Source: Bacillota bacterium (GTDB lineage Bacteria > Bacillota > Clostridia > Christensenellales > SZUA-584). Taken from it: a stretch of DNA of 64,000 bases. The stretch covers positions 62,001 through 126,000 of the forward strand of contig JAEYPS010000021.1 in assembly GCA_023410475.1 (NCBI GenBank), in the 5' to 3' direction. Below the pieces are notes generated by a model. That model saw only the letters and a list, made by a program, of their open reading frames with translations. It searched no databases and was not told where the DNA came from. Made by a program: the position numbers and the translations under genes. Shown one piece after another: positions 17,211 to 25,674 of this stretch (positions are counted from its first letter, which is position 1; every line of letters starts with the position of its first letter).

Positions 17211-17236
17211 AAAAAACCCGCCGAAGCGGGTTTTTT
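17211..17236. terminator. Bidirectional terminator after fliC
   Basis: AAAAAACCCGC, loop CGAA, GCGGGTTTTTT is a perfect symmetric hairpin with a T-run on either strand. It lies 44 bases after the fliC stop on the minus strand and would also end any plus-strand transcript from the structured region. Confidence 0.9.
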
Positions 17237-17279
17237 ACCGTGAAGAACTGGGGGTATCCAGTGTCTCCAAACTTGTTTG

Positions 17280-18395
17280 TTACTGTAAGAGTTTGAGCAC
17301 GTTCTGCGGAGCCGCATTGGCCTGAGCCAACATCGACGTAGCAGCCTGAACGAGTATGCTCGTCTGGGTATACTGCGTCATTTCCGCCGCCATGTCTATG
17401 TCGCGGATACGGCTTTCGGCTGCCTGCAGGTTCTCGGCAGAAGTATCAAGGTTGTTGATCTTGTGCTCGAGCCTGTTCTGTATGGCGCCGAGGTTCGCGC
17501 GCTGTGTGGAGACCGTATTTATAGCGGTCTGCACAGTCGTTATCGCTGAGCTCGCGTTTGCCTGCGTGTCTATCGAGACACCCGCTACTCCGAGCGTTGT
17601 CGCGTCCATGTTGCCGATAGACAGGCTGAGAGTATCTCCCGCGTTCGTGCCTGTCTGGATCTTTGCGGATCCTGCGGAGACTGTGAAGTCTAGACTATCA
17701 CCGGTAAATCCATCTTCAGCAGCAGTGGCCGCCAACTCGATAGTTACTTTCTGTCCAGAACCGAAGTCAATAGTAATCGAGCCCGAACCGTCAGCATTCG
17801 AAAGTCCGTTGACTGCTACTCCGCCATCCAGCGTGGCAGTATACGGCTGACCAGCGCCACCTGTGGTGAACACTATTGAATGGGCGCCTGCGGCAAAGCC
17901 TTCGAATGAAATGTTCGAAACGCCCTGTGTGCCTACCGCGATATCAGAACCGGCATCCACAGTGGTTGTCGATCCGAACGTACCGTTGAGAAGCAGCTTA
18001 CCGTTGAACGCTGTTTTGTTGGCTATGTCGTCGATCTCGGAACTCAGCGCCGTGAACTCCGCCTGCAGCGCGTTACGGTCTATCGTCTCGTTTGTGTCAG
18101 AAGCCGACTGCGTGGCCAGCTCGTTCATACGCTGAAGTATGGAATGCGTCTCGGTAAGAGCGCCTTCGGCCGTCTGCACCAGCGATATCGCGTCTTCACT
18201 GTTCTTCGAAGCCATCTGCAGCCCGCGGATCTGCGCACGCATCTTCTCGGATATAGCGAGACCGGCTGCGTCGTCGCCCGCACGGTTGATCTTGTAGCCC
18301 GAGGACAGCTTCGCCGTCGCTTTGGCCATCGATGTGTTGTTCATTGAATACTGTCTGTGAGTATTCATTGCCATTACGTTGTTGTTGATTCTCAT
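17280..18395 (-). CDS. fliC: Flagellin FliC/Hag
   Basis: This is the filament subunit, 371 residues, on the opposite strand to all other flagellar genes here. The D0/D1 ends are conserved: MRINNNVMAMNTHRQYS..., SSGYKINRAGDDAAGLAISEKMR, the LQRMNELATQSASDTNE helix, and the C-terminal RIRDIDMAAEMTQYTQ...SMLAQANAAPQNVLKLLQ. A Gly/Ala/Thr-rich variable region spans about 140-270. The start follows GGAGGA, has its own sigma-28 promoter, and its leader contains a CsrA-like site. Flagellin is the most abundant flagellar protein, which fits a monocistronic unit with a strong terminator. Confidence 0.97.
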   Translation of the reverse strand: MRINNNVMAMNTHRQYSMNNTSMAKATAKLSSGYKINRAGDDAAGLAISEKMRAQIRGLQMASKNSEDAISLVQTAEGALTETHSILQRMNELATQSASDTNETIDRNALQAEFTALSSEIDDIANKTAFNGKLLLNGTFGSTTTVDAGSDIAVGTQGVSNISFEGFAAGAHSIVFTTGGAGQPYTATLDGGVAVNGLSNADGSGSITIDFGSGQKVTIELAATAAEDGFTGDSLDFTVSAGSAKIQTGTNAGDTLSLSIGNMDATTLGVAGVSIDTQANASSAITTVQTAINTVSTQRANLGAIQNRLEHKINNLDTSAENLQAAESRIRDIDMAAEMTQYTQTSILVQAATSMLAQANAAPQNVLKLLQ

Positions 18396-18402
18396 TTTTT
18401 AA

Positions 18403-18434
18403 TCCTCCATGAAAAATTAGTTTGCATCCTTGCA
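18403..18434 (-). promoter_or_regulatory. CsrA target in the fliC leader (hairpin plus Shine-Dalgarno)
   Basis: On the minus strand TGCAAGGATGCA (18434-18423) folds as TGCA/TGCA around AGGA and closely matches the CsrA SELEX consensus RUACARGGAUGU, with the A-U pair swapped for G-C. The second GGA is in the Shine-Dalgarno GGAGGA (18408-18403), 15 bases downstream. Two spaced sites resemble the BS1/BS2 arrangement of Bacillus hag. Confidence 0.7.
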
Positions 18435-18498
18435 TTTTTTGCGGGTTGTCCGCCGCCCTTGTGGCGCCTGGAAGGGTGCCGGAATGCCCACATATGAT

Positions 18499-18525
18499 TT
18501 ATCGGATGAATTTCGGATAACTTTA
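18499..18525 (-). promoter_or_regulatory. Sigma-28 (SigD) promoter of fliC
   Basis: On the minus strand TAAA (18525-18522) is followed by 16 bases and then CCGATAA (18505-18499), a near-perfect flagellar sigma promoter. It predicts transcription from about 18491 and a leader of roughly 95 bases before the ATG at 18395. Confidence 0.85.
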
Positions 18526-18554
18526 ATAGATTATGTTAATTTCAAGCACTTTTT

Positions 18555-18583
18555 TTGATTCAAATTAAAAAATAAAGTTTATA
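18555..18583 (+). promoter_or_regulatory. Possible sigma-A promoter for the fliF operon
   Basis: TTGATT (18555-18560) and TTTATA (18578-18583) are 17 bases apart in the 247-base intergenic region between the divergent fliC and fliF. An alternative -10, TATAGT, has a spacer that is too long. A GCAAC/GTTGC hairpin (18595-18613) follows in the leader. Confidence 0.35.
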
Positions 18584-18642
18584 TAGTATACGACGCAACA
18601 AAAACTGGTTGCGCAAGGAAAACTGGGGGTAAAAATACAGCT

Positions 18643-20232
18643 TTGGCAAATAGCGTTAAGGAGACGTTCGCAAAGGTTTTTGGCGGTTTTAAAAACATGG
18701 AATCAGGAAAGCGCACCCGCCTTATAGTGCTTGTTACTCTTATCTTTGCGATCATTATTATCGTCTCAGTCGTTTTGAATCAAAAGACGTATACCGTGCT
18801 CTACAGCGGAATGCAGCGAGCCGACACCGCTCAGGTGTTGAACATGCTTGCCGAAATGGGCGTAGACGCAAAGGCCGACGGGGATGACACCGTTCTTGTA
18901 ACGGGGACAGAGGTGGAAACGCTGCGCCTGCAGCTTGCTGCCCAGGGTTATCCTTCGAGCGGTCTTAATTACGACATCTATCAGAGCGCGTCGGGGCTCG
19001 GCGTCACAGACTCAGAAAAGAAGGTCTGGTATCAGTACCAGCTTCAGGAGAATTTAAGAAAGACCATCACTCAGATGGAAAAGGTGGAAGCGGCTGTCGT
19101 CAACATAGACCTTGCCGAGAGCAGCTCTTATGTGCTTTCCAACAAAAACGAAGTATCCACCGCGTCAATAATGCTTACGCTCAAGCAAGGCCAGAAACTT
19201 GGCAATACAGAAGTCACCGCCATAGCGGAACTCGTTTCGAAGAGCGTGTCCGGGCTCGACATCGAGAATGTAAGAATAGTCGATTCTCAGATGAACCTGT
19301 ATTCTATTGGAACAGAAACCGATTTGGACAGCGCGGATTCGCAGCTCGGGCTTCAAAATAACGTAAAACAGCAGCTTCAGCAGCAGGTCATCAACCTTCT
19401 CGCGCCCGTATTCGGCAAGAACAATGTGCTTGCCGAGGTCAGTGTAAAACTTAACTTCGACAGGACCGTATCAGAGTCAATTGAATACAAGGCGCCCGAA
19501 GGCCGCGAGGAAGGGCTCGTCGTCAGCATGAAAGAGCTCGTCGAAGCGATAACGAACAACACGGAGGGCGGTATAGCAGGGATAGACGCCAACGGAAACG
19601 CCTCGCAATATTTAGGTACGATCGGCGCAGAGGGCGACGCGTTATATTACAACCTTTCAAGGGAAATAAACTTCGAGATAGACCAGACGACTACGCAGAT
19701 AGAGAAGGCCAAGGGACAGATAGAATCCTTGTCCGTTTCTGTCATTCTTAACAGCGAGAACACGGGCAACTATACAGACGAAGTCAAACAGCTCGTATCT
19801 ACGGCTACAGGCGCAGCCACGAACAGTATAACCGTAGAGATGCTGCCGTTTGCCGACCCGGACTCGAGCATGACGGAGCAGGCGGCCTCATCGCTCGATA
19901 TACAGCAAAAGATGATTACAAGCGTGCAGAGCGGGCAGACGATGCGAATGGTCATACTCGTTATCGGCGGGCTTATAGTGCTGATATTCATATTCGCGAT
20001 AATAAAAATGCTCATGCCCAAGAAAGAGGAGTTCGCAACTGAGACAGAAGGCTTTGAGTTTATAGCGGATGAAGAGATAATACCCGATCCTGAGTCGCAG
20101 GATTCGGATATTAAGAGCAGGGAGATCAACTTTGAGGGCGAGGACGACAACCTGTCTGTCCTTAAGGAGTACGTTAACAAAAACCCCGAGTCGGTAGCGA
20201 ATATGCTGCGCAACTGGCTCAATGATGATTAA
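18643..20232 (+). CDS. fliF: Flagellar MS-ring protein FliF
   Basis: FliF forms the MS ring, the base on which the motor and export gate assemble. The 529-residue product has a first membrane helix at about 27-45, a YscJ-like ring-building domain, a second helix (about 430-455) and a cytoplasmic tail ending in NMLRNWLNDD, the FliG-binding segment. The only sensible start is TTG 18643; the GGGGGT element upstream is 13 bases away, farther than usual. It heads the second flagellar operon, divergent from fliC. Confidence 0.96.
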   Translation: MANSVKETFAKVFGGFKNMESGKRTRLIVLVTLIFAIIIIVSVVLNQKTYTVLYSGMQRADTAQVLNMLAEMGVDAKADGDDTVLVTGTEVETLRLQLAAQGYPSSGLNYDIYQSASGLGVTDSEKKVWYQYQLQENLRKTITQMEKVEAAVVNIDLAESSSYVLSNKNEVSTASIMLTLKQGQKLGNTEVTAIAELVSKSVSGLDIENVRIVDSQMNLYSIGTETDLDSADSQLGLQNNVKQQLQQQVINLLAPVFGKNNVLAEVSVKLNFDRTVSESIEYKAPEGREEGLVVSMKELVEAITNNTEGGIAGIDANGNASQYLGTIGAEGDALYYNLSREINFEIDQTTTQIEKAKGQIESLSVSVILNSENTGNYTDEVKQLVSTATGAATNSITVEMLPFADPDSSMTEQAASSLDIQQKMITSVQSGQTMRMVILVIGGLIVLIFIFAIIKMLMPKKEEFATETEGFEFIADEEIIPDPESQDSDIKSREINFEGEDDNLSVLKEYVNKNPESVANMLRNWLNDD

Positions 20233-20246
20233 AGCGGGTGAGAGAA

Positions 20247-21257
20247 GTGACAAGTCGAGATAAGTTTTCGATGAGAGAAAAAGCGGCGGTGTTAATGATA
20301 ATGCTCGGCAAAGAGTATGCCGCCAGAGTTTTTAAATATCTGTCTGAGGAAGAGGTTGAGCAGCTGACGCTCAGCATAACGAGCATGCGCCGCGTCGAGC
20401 CCGAGATGAAGGAATCGGTCTTGGGCGAGTTCATACAGATGTGCATAGCGCAAAAGTATATATCCGAGGGCGGAATAGAATACGCGCGCGAGATACTTGA
20501 TAAGGCCTTCGGCACTGAAAGCGCCAACGACCTTATAATGCGCCTTTCTTCAACGCTGCGCGTAAAGCCTTTTGATTTCGTGAGAAAGGCCGACAGCACA
20601 CAGATTTTGAACTTTATACAGAACGAGCATCCGCAGACGATTGCTCTTATATTGTCGTATATCGACCCTAAGCACTCTGCACAGATACTGTCCGGCCTGC
20701 CCCTTGAGATACAGACCGGTGTTATTGCGAGGATAGCGAATATGGGTATGACGTCTCCCGAATATATTAAGGAGACGGAAAGAGTGCTCGAAAAGAAGAT
20801 TTCGACGCTCAGCTTCGGAGACTCAACGTCAGCCGGCGGCATCGACAGCTTGGTGCAGATACTGAACAGCGTTGACAGGGGAACGGAGCGACACTTATTA
20901 GAAGCGCTTGAAGAGACGGACGCGGAGCTTGTGGAAGAGATAAGAAAACGCATGTTCGTATTCGAAGACATCGTCAAGCTTTCCAATCAGGCTATACAGC
21001 GCGTACTCAAAGAGATCGACAACCGCGACCTTGCGATCGCGCTCAAAGGCTCGTCGGCCGAGGTTCAAAAGGTTATCTTCGGCAATATTTCCAGCCGTCT
21101 GCAGGATATGATCAAGGAAGATATCGAGGTCATGGGCCCGGTCAGGGTAAGAGACGTCGAGGAAGCACAGCAGAAGATAGTCAATACTATCCGCAAGCTC
21201 GATGATACCGGCGAGATCATCATACAGCGCAGTGGGGAGGAAGACATCATTGTATAA
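20247..21257 (+). CDS. fliG: Flagellar motor switch protein FliG
   Basis: FliG couples the stator to the rotor and sets rotation direction. The 336-residue product has three ARM-like domains, the middle EHPQTIALILSYIDP segment, and the charged torque helix KRMFVFEDIVKLSNQAIQRVLKEID. I prefer GTG 20247, spaced five bases from GGTGAG, over GTG 20238. It follows fliF by 14 bases and ends on the fliH start. Confidence 0.96.
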   Translation: MTSRDKFSMREKAAVLMIMLGKEYAARVFKYLSEEEVEQLTLSITSMRRVEPEMKESVLGEFIQMCIAQKYISEGGIEYAREILDKAFGTESANDLIMRLSSTLRVKPFDFVRKADSTQILNFIQNEHPQTIALILSYIDPKHSAQILSGLPLEIQTGVIARIANMGMTSPEYIKETERVLEKKISTLSFGDSTSAGGIDSLVQILNSVDRGTERHLLEALEETDAELVEEIRKRMFVFEDIVKLSNQAIQRVLKEIDNRDLAIALKGSSAEVQKVIFGNISSRLQDMIKEDIEVMGPVRVRDVEEAQQKIVNTIRKLDDTGEIIIQRSGEEDIIV

Positions 21258-21975
21258 AATCAATCAGTCGCTTGTGGAGCAGATGAGCACGAACAAATCA
21301 GTGGTTGTCATCGCTTCAAGGCCGATCTTTCCAGTTTTAGAGGAGCAGGAAGCCGCCCCCGAAGCTGAAGAACCCGCCGCCGCTGTCGCCGACCCGAAGG
21401 AAGAGGCCAAGCGGATAATCGAGGCTGCCCAAAAGAAGGCGGAAAAGCTGAAAAAGACCGCCAAGCAGGACGGTTATAAGGATGGATATAAGGAAGGAAA
21501 GGCAAAGGGTGAGCAGGAGCTTGCCGAGCTCATAACGAATCAGACAGAAAAAGGAAGGATAGTGTTTACCAGTCTCGAAAAGTATAAACAAAACCTGTAC
21601 AACGAACTGCATGACAACGTATTGCAGCTCGCTATGGATATAGCGGAAAAAATAGTTAACAGCGAGCTTCAAAGAGACGATAAAGTATATATAGGTATAG
21701 TTAAAAAAGCTATACATGAGCTGATGGGCAGCGATAAGTTCGTTCTGAGGGTAGGCCAGTCGGATTACGAAAGGTTCTTCAAAAACGGTCCGCAGTGGCT
21801 GCAGGATGAAACGGGATGCGCTCCTTTCGAGGTGGTCTGCGATATGCAGATGGGCGAGGGAGGATGCATACTAGAGTCGAGCGACAAGGTTGTAAACGCC
21901 AGCACGCAGATACAGCTGAGCAGGATAAAACACATGCTGGATGAAAAGGCGGAGCACGATGTCAGGGTTGTTTAA
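21250..21975 (+). CDS. fliH: Flagellar export ATPase regulator FliH
   Basis: FliH holds the FliI ATPase and docks it at the C ring. The start is TTG 21250 inside the fliG 3' end, ten bases after GGGGAGG; the product is 241 residues. It has an alanine/glutamate-rich linker, a basic coiled coil (about 60-105) with the repeats GYKDGYKEGKAKGEQE typical of FliH, and a V-ATPase E-subunit-like C-terminal domain. Overlaps fliI by 17 bases. Confidence 0.9.
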   Translation: MYKINQSLVEQMSTNKSVVVIASRPIFPVLEEQEAAPEAEEPAAAVADPKEEAKRIIEAAQKKAEKLKKTAKQDGYKDGYKEGKAKGEQELAELITNQTEKGRIVFTSLEKYKQNLYNELHDNVLQLAMDIAEKIVNSELQRDDKVYIGIVKKAIHELMGSDKFVLRVGQSDYERFFKNGPQWLQDETGCAPFEVVCDMQMGEGGCILESSDKVVNASTQIQLSRIKHMLDEKAEHDVRVV

Positions 21976-23290
21976 CGCAGACATGTACCGGGACGCCTTA
22001 AAATACGCGGAACCCTATGAAGTTGGCGGAAGGATAAGCCAGATACTCGGGCTCACCGTCGAAGCCGTCGGGCTTACGGCGAACCTTGGAGATATATGCC
22101 GTATATATACCGAAAAGAGAGATAAGTACATACTCTCTGAAGTCGTAGGGTTCAAGGACAAGAAGGTAGTGCTGATGCCTTTCGGAGACCTAGCGGGAGC
22201 CGGGCCAAACAGCCACGTTGTATCCGAAGAACGCCAGCTCAATGTAGCGGTGGGCAAGGACTTTTGCGGAAGGGTGCTGGACGGCCTTGGAAACCCGATG
22301 GACGGAAAAGGCAGAGCGAAGGTGCAGTCGCGTTATCCCATAATGAACGAGCCGCCGAACCCGATGGAGCGAAGCCGCATAACAGAGCGCCTGACGATGG
22401 GAATAAAAGCGATAGACTCGATGCTGACGCTCGGCAAAGGACAGAGGATAGGCATATTTTCGGGAAGCGGCGTAGGAAAGAGCACGCTGCTCGGTATGAT
22501 AGCGAGGAACACGTCGGCGGACATAAACGTTATCGTGCTCATAGGTGAGAGGGGAAGAGAAGTCAGGGACTTCATAGAGAAAGACCTAAAGGAAGAAGGC
22601 CTCAAGCGCTCGGTGCTCGTTGTGGCGACTTCTGACCAGCCAGCGCTCGTGCGGCTCAAATCCGCTATGGTAGGCACGGCAATAGCCGAGTTTTTCAGGG
22701 ATCAGGGCTACGACGTGATGCTGCTTATGGACTCTCTTACAAGATTCGCGATGGCGCAAAGAGAGATAGGTATGGCAATAGGCGAGCCGCCCGTATCAAG
22801 GGGATTCACACCGTCGGTGTACGCTATAATGCCAAAGCTTCTGGAAAGGGCGGGAACGGGCAAAAGAGGCTCGATAACGGGGCTTTATACCGTACTTGTC
22901 GAAGGCGACGACATGGACGAGCCTATATCCGATACGGTACGCGGCATACTCGACGGGCACATAATACTGTCGAGAAAGATAGCGAATGCCAACCATTATC
23001 CGGCGATAGACGTGCTGCAAAGCATAAGCCGGCTAATGTCAGATGTGACGGACAAGGAAACGCTGGAGAAGATATCGTTTATACGCGGAATCATGGCGAC
23101 ATACAAGGACGCGCAGGACCTGATATCTATAGGAGCGTATAAAAAAGGCTCAAGTAAAAGGATAGATGAAGCGATAGAATTGATAGAGCCTATAAACGCA
23201 ATGCTTCGTCAGCAGGTAGGGGATCGCTTTTCATTCGAAGAAACGATGAAGCTGGTCGATGAAATCTATGACAGGCGTGATGTAGAATGA
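21959..23290 (+). CDS. fliI: Flagellum-specific ATPase FliI
   Basis: FliI is the hexameric ATPase of the export system. ATG 21959 after GGCGGAG gives 443 residues, the family length; an upstream in-frame ATG 21941 adds six residues and lacks a good ribosome site. The Walker A GSGVGKST is at about 169-176, followed by the conserved VLIGERGREVRDFIEKDL and LLMDSLTRFAMAQREIGMAIGEPP segments. Its stop overlaps the fliJ start (ATGA). Confidence 0.97.
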   Translation: MSGLFNADMYRDALKYAEPYEVGGRISQILGLTVEAVGLTANLGDICRIYTEKRDKYILSEVVGFKDKKVVLMPFGDLAGAGPNSHVVSEERQLNVAVGKDFCGRVLDGLGNPMDGKGRAKVQSRYPIMNEPPNPMERSRITERLTMGIKAIDSMLTLGKGQRIGIFSGSGVGKSTLLGMIARNTSADINVIVLIGERGREVRDFIEKDLKEEGLKRSVLVVATSDQPALVRLKSAMVGTAIAEFFRDQGYDVMLLMDSLTRFAMAQREIGMAIGEPPVSRGFTPSVYAIMPKLLERAGTGKRGSITGLYTVLVEGDDMDEPISDTVRGILDGHIILSRKIANANHYPAIDVLQSISRLMSDVTDKETLEKISFIRGIMATYKDAQDLISIGAYKKGSSKRIDEAIELIEPINAMLRQQVGDRFSFEETMKLVDEIYDRRDVE

Positions 23291-23724
23291 AACAGTTTAC
23301 ATTTACACTGCAGCCGTTATACGACATGCAGGAAAACATCGAAAAGCAGTACAAGATGCAGATCAGCGAGATCGAAGCGGAGCTTTCACGCAGGCTCAGC
23401 GATCTTGAAGTATTGAACGGCAATTTTTCAAGGATGAGAAATGAGTATTGCAGCGCCGTCGAGTCCGGTATGCAGGCGGTGCGCGTTAAGGAATACGGAC
23501 ATTTTTTTGACAGGCTCAAAGCGGTAATCGTGCTTGTGCAGGAGAAGATCGTCCATCTGGAAAAAGAAAAGGAGCAGTGCCTCGCAAAGCTGATACAGGC
23601 GCGAAGAGAGAAGAAGCTGCTCGATAGAGTGCGCGAAAGCCAGTATAAGCAGTACATGGACGACTACAAGAAAGACCAGGACAAGAAAGTAGACGATCTG
23701 GTATCATACCGGGCCAGCGTCTGA
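23287..23724 (+). CDS. fliJ: Flagellar export chaperone FliJ
   Basis: FliJ is a coiled-coil stalk that links the FliI hexamer to FlhA. The 145-residue product starts MKQFTFTLQPLYDMQENIEKQYKMQ, the normal FliJ opening, and is predicted helical throughout with many charged heptads. ATG 23287 overlaps the fliI stop by four bases. Confidence 0.9.
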   Translation: MKQFTFTLQPLYDMQENIEKQYKMQISEIEAELSRRLSDLEVLNGNFSRMRNEYCSAVESGMQAVRVKEYGHFFDRLKAVIVLVQEKIVHLEKEKEQCLAKLIQARREKKLLDRVRESQYKQYMDDYKKDQDKKVDDLVSYRASV

Positions 23725-23736
23725 TAAGGGATAAAC

Positions 23737-24369
23737 ATGCAGGAAGAAAATAAAACTCCGGAGACCAAGAAGAGCACAACCTCATTAAACGCAGGTTATA
23801 AACCGATACAAAACAAGACTCCGCAAAAAAAGAAAAAAAAGATGCCGGCAGCGACACTTGTATGTATCGTGCTTGTTGTAGCGGTAATCGGCGTGTTTGC
23901 GGCGGTTTACTTTAATTTAGGCGGAGCGAAGCAAATAGCTGCGGATATATTGGAGATACAGCCCAAAGCCGATACTGACGAGACAGATGCAAAAAAAGAA
24001 CGCGCCGAACTCGACGCTTTAGCAAAAGCATTGGACAAAAAAGAAGCGGACCTTAGAGCAAAGGAAGGCGAGCTTCGCGAAGAGGCCGACACGCTGAGTA
24101 AAAAACAGACCGAGCTGGAACGCCGGGAGACGGCGGTAAAAGAGGCCGAAAAGCGGGCGGATGAGCAAAGACAGGCTTACATCAAGTCGGCGGCAAAGAT
24201 ATTTGAAAAGATGGATGTGAAGAAGGCGGCAGCCGCGATCGCGGGTATGGAAACGCGCGAGGAGATGGCTCAGGTGCTTTTGAATATGGCAAGCGAACAG
24301 GCGGCGCTAATTTTGAATCAGATGAAATCCGCCCTTGCTACTGATATTTTATCAGAAATGGTGAAATAA
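23737..24369 (+). CDS. MotE/YlxF-like membrane coiled-coil protein
   Basis: The 210-residue product has a basic N-terminus, one membrane helix (about 36-58), a long coiled coil (about 80-150) and a C-terminal MgtE-N/MotE-like domain (KIFEKMDVKKAAAAIAGMETREEMAQVLLNM). Genes of this type lie between fliJ and fliK in Firmicutes (YlxF in Bacillus) and are related to MotE, a periplasmic chaperone of the stator component MotC in Rhizobia. Its job in Firmicutes is not settled. Confidence 0.75.
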   Translation: MQEENKTPETKKSTTSLNAGYKPIQNKTPQKKKKKMPAATLVCIVLVVAVIGVFAAVYFNLGGAKQIAADILEIQPKADTDETDAKKERAELDALAKALDKKEADLRAKEGELREEADTLSKKQTELERRETAVKEAEKRADEQRQAYIKSAAKIFEKMDVKKAAAAIAGMETREEMAQVLLNMASEQAALILNQMKSALATDILSEMVK

Positions 24370-24387
24370 AAAAACAAAAGAAAGAAG

Positions 24388-25659
24388 GTGAAGCATATTG
24401 TAAGCAACGCAATGGCGTTTCAGGGATGTGAAGCGCCAGGCGCCCCGGTTCCCGGCGCAAAGCCCCAGAATAACGGTAAGGGCTGCGTCAAAGAGGACGA
24501 CGGCTTTGCGGACAAGCTAAGGTACTGCAAGACAAAACACCTTGGTGAAGCAGGGCCGCCCGGCAAGGATGTGGGCGCAGAAGAGAAAGATAACGGCATG
24601 CGTGGCAACCCCGGCGAAAGCATGGTTTACGGGATTGTTGGCATTCTCGAAGGATTCGAACCGCCAGGTTATCAACCGGACAATGAGGCAGCGATCATTG
24701 GCATGACAGCAACAGCCGAAGGAACGCAGCAGCAGACAAGCGGCAGACAGGGCTTTGGCCAAACGGCCATGGCTGATGACAAAACCCCAACGTCCGAACA
24801 AATTGCATGGATGCTCAATATGGAAAATGCCGGCAAGGCGCCGGCGCAGACACAAGAAGAGGTATTGCAAATTGTTGGCGAGTATCTGGATTCCCTGGAG
24901 AATACCAGCAAAACGGCAGCCGGGACTACGAAAGAAACGCAGTCAGCTGATTTAAGCGGCAGCGCAGCAGTTTCGGACACTGCCGGCCAAAGCAACGCAG
25001 AAGTGTTCTTTGTTAAAAAGGACGATGAAACAGCCATCAATAAGATGCCGGTCTTTGCAGACAGAGCCCCCTCGCCAGAAAAAGCCGAGGAGCCTGTTCA
25101 GGAAAGAAAGCCAGTAATCGATGTTGACGCCGCTGGAACTCAGGTGGCTACAGAGAACACTGGGTCAAATGTAAAGGCTGCTGCGGCGGAAGTAAGACCC
25201 GAAGCCGCAACGAGCGAAATGTCCAAACCGGAAAGCGTAAGAGAAAGCGTGATGCGGATAGTGGACAAGGTAAGCACGAAAGCCGCCGAGGGAAAGTACG
25301 ACTTTGATATCGACTTGAAGCCCGAATTCATGGGCAAGGTGAGCATAAAACTTACTATGAAGGCAGGCGAGTTGAAGGTGCATATAAAGGCTGACGATAT
25401 GGCAGTAAAGGCTATGCTGCTTGATCAGACATCTTCTCTTTCCAACATGCTCAAAGATAAGGGCATAGCGGTGTCACACATAGACGTGATGTATGAGGGA
25501 AGCGCAGCGCCGAACAGTGAAAGCCATGCGAGGCAGGGGGACGGAAGGCAGCCGCAGGGGAACGCTTACCGTGAAACTGAGAAGAGCAATACCCATGAAT
25601 CGGCAAGGGAAAGATACGACTTTTATCTGGGAAACAGTTGTGTCGAGTATCTGGCGTGA
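24388..25659 (+). CDS. fliK: Flagellar hook-length control protein FliK
   Basis: FliK measures the hook and triggers the FlhB switch. The 423-residue product has a long low-complexity N-terminal part rich in Gln, Ala and Glu, then the conserved C-terminal domain (DFDIDLKPEFMGKVSIKLTMKAGELKVHIKADDMAVKAMLLDQ, about 312-355). The start is uncertain: GTG 24388 has little Shine-Dalgarno, while GAAGGTG sits well placed before ATT 24397, a very rare start; ATG 24412 is also possible. Codon use is less biased than in the neighbours. Confidence 0.85.
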   Translation: MKHIVSNAMAFQGCEAPGAPVPGAKPQNNGKGCVKEDDGFADKLRYCKTKHLGEAGPPGKDVGAEEKDNGMRGNPGESMVYGIVGILEGFEPPGYQPDNEAAIIGMTATAEGTQQQTSGRQGFGQTAMADDKTPTSEQIAWMLNMENAGKAPAQTQEEVLQIVGEYLDSLENTSKTAAGTTKETQSADLSGSAAVSDTAGQSNAEVFFVKKDDETAINKMPVFADRAPSPEKAEEPVQERKPVIDVDAAGTQVATENTGSNVKAAAAEVRPEAATSEMSKPESVRESVMRIVDKVSTKAAEGKYDFDIDLKPEFMGKVSIKLTMKAGELKVHIKADDMAVKAMLLDQTSSLSNMLKDKGIAVSHIDVMYEGSAAPNSESHARQGDGRQPQGNAYRETEKSNTHESARERYDFYLGNSCVEYLA

Positions 25660-25674
25660 AAGGATGAGTAAAAA

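Noticed and set aside
24562..24572. GCAAGGATGT inside fliK, similar to the CsrA consensus
   Set aside because: It lies about 170 bases into the coding region, away from any start, and forms no strong local hairpin.
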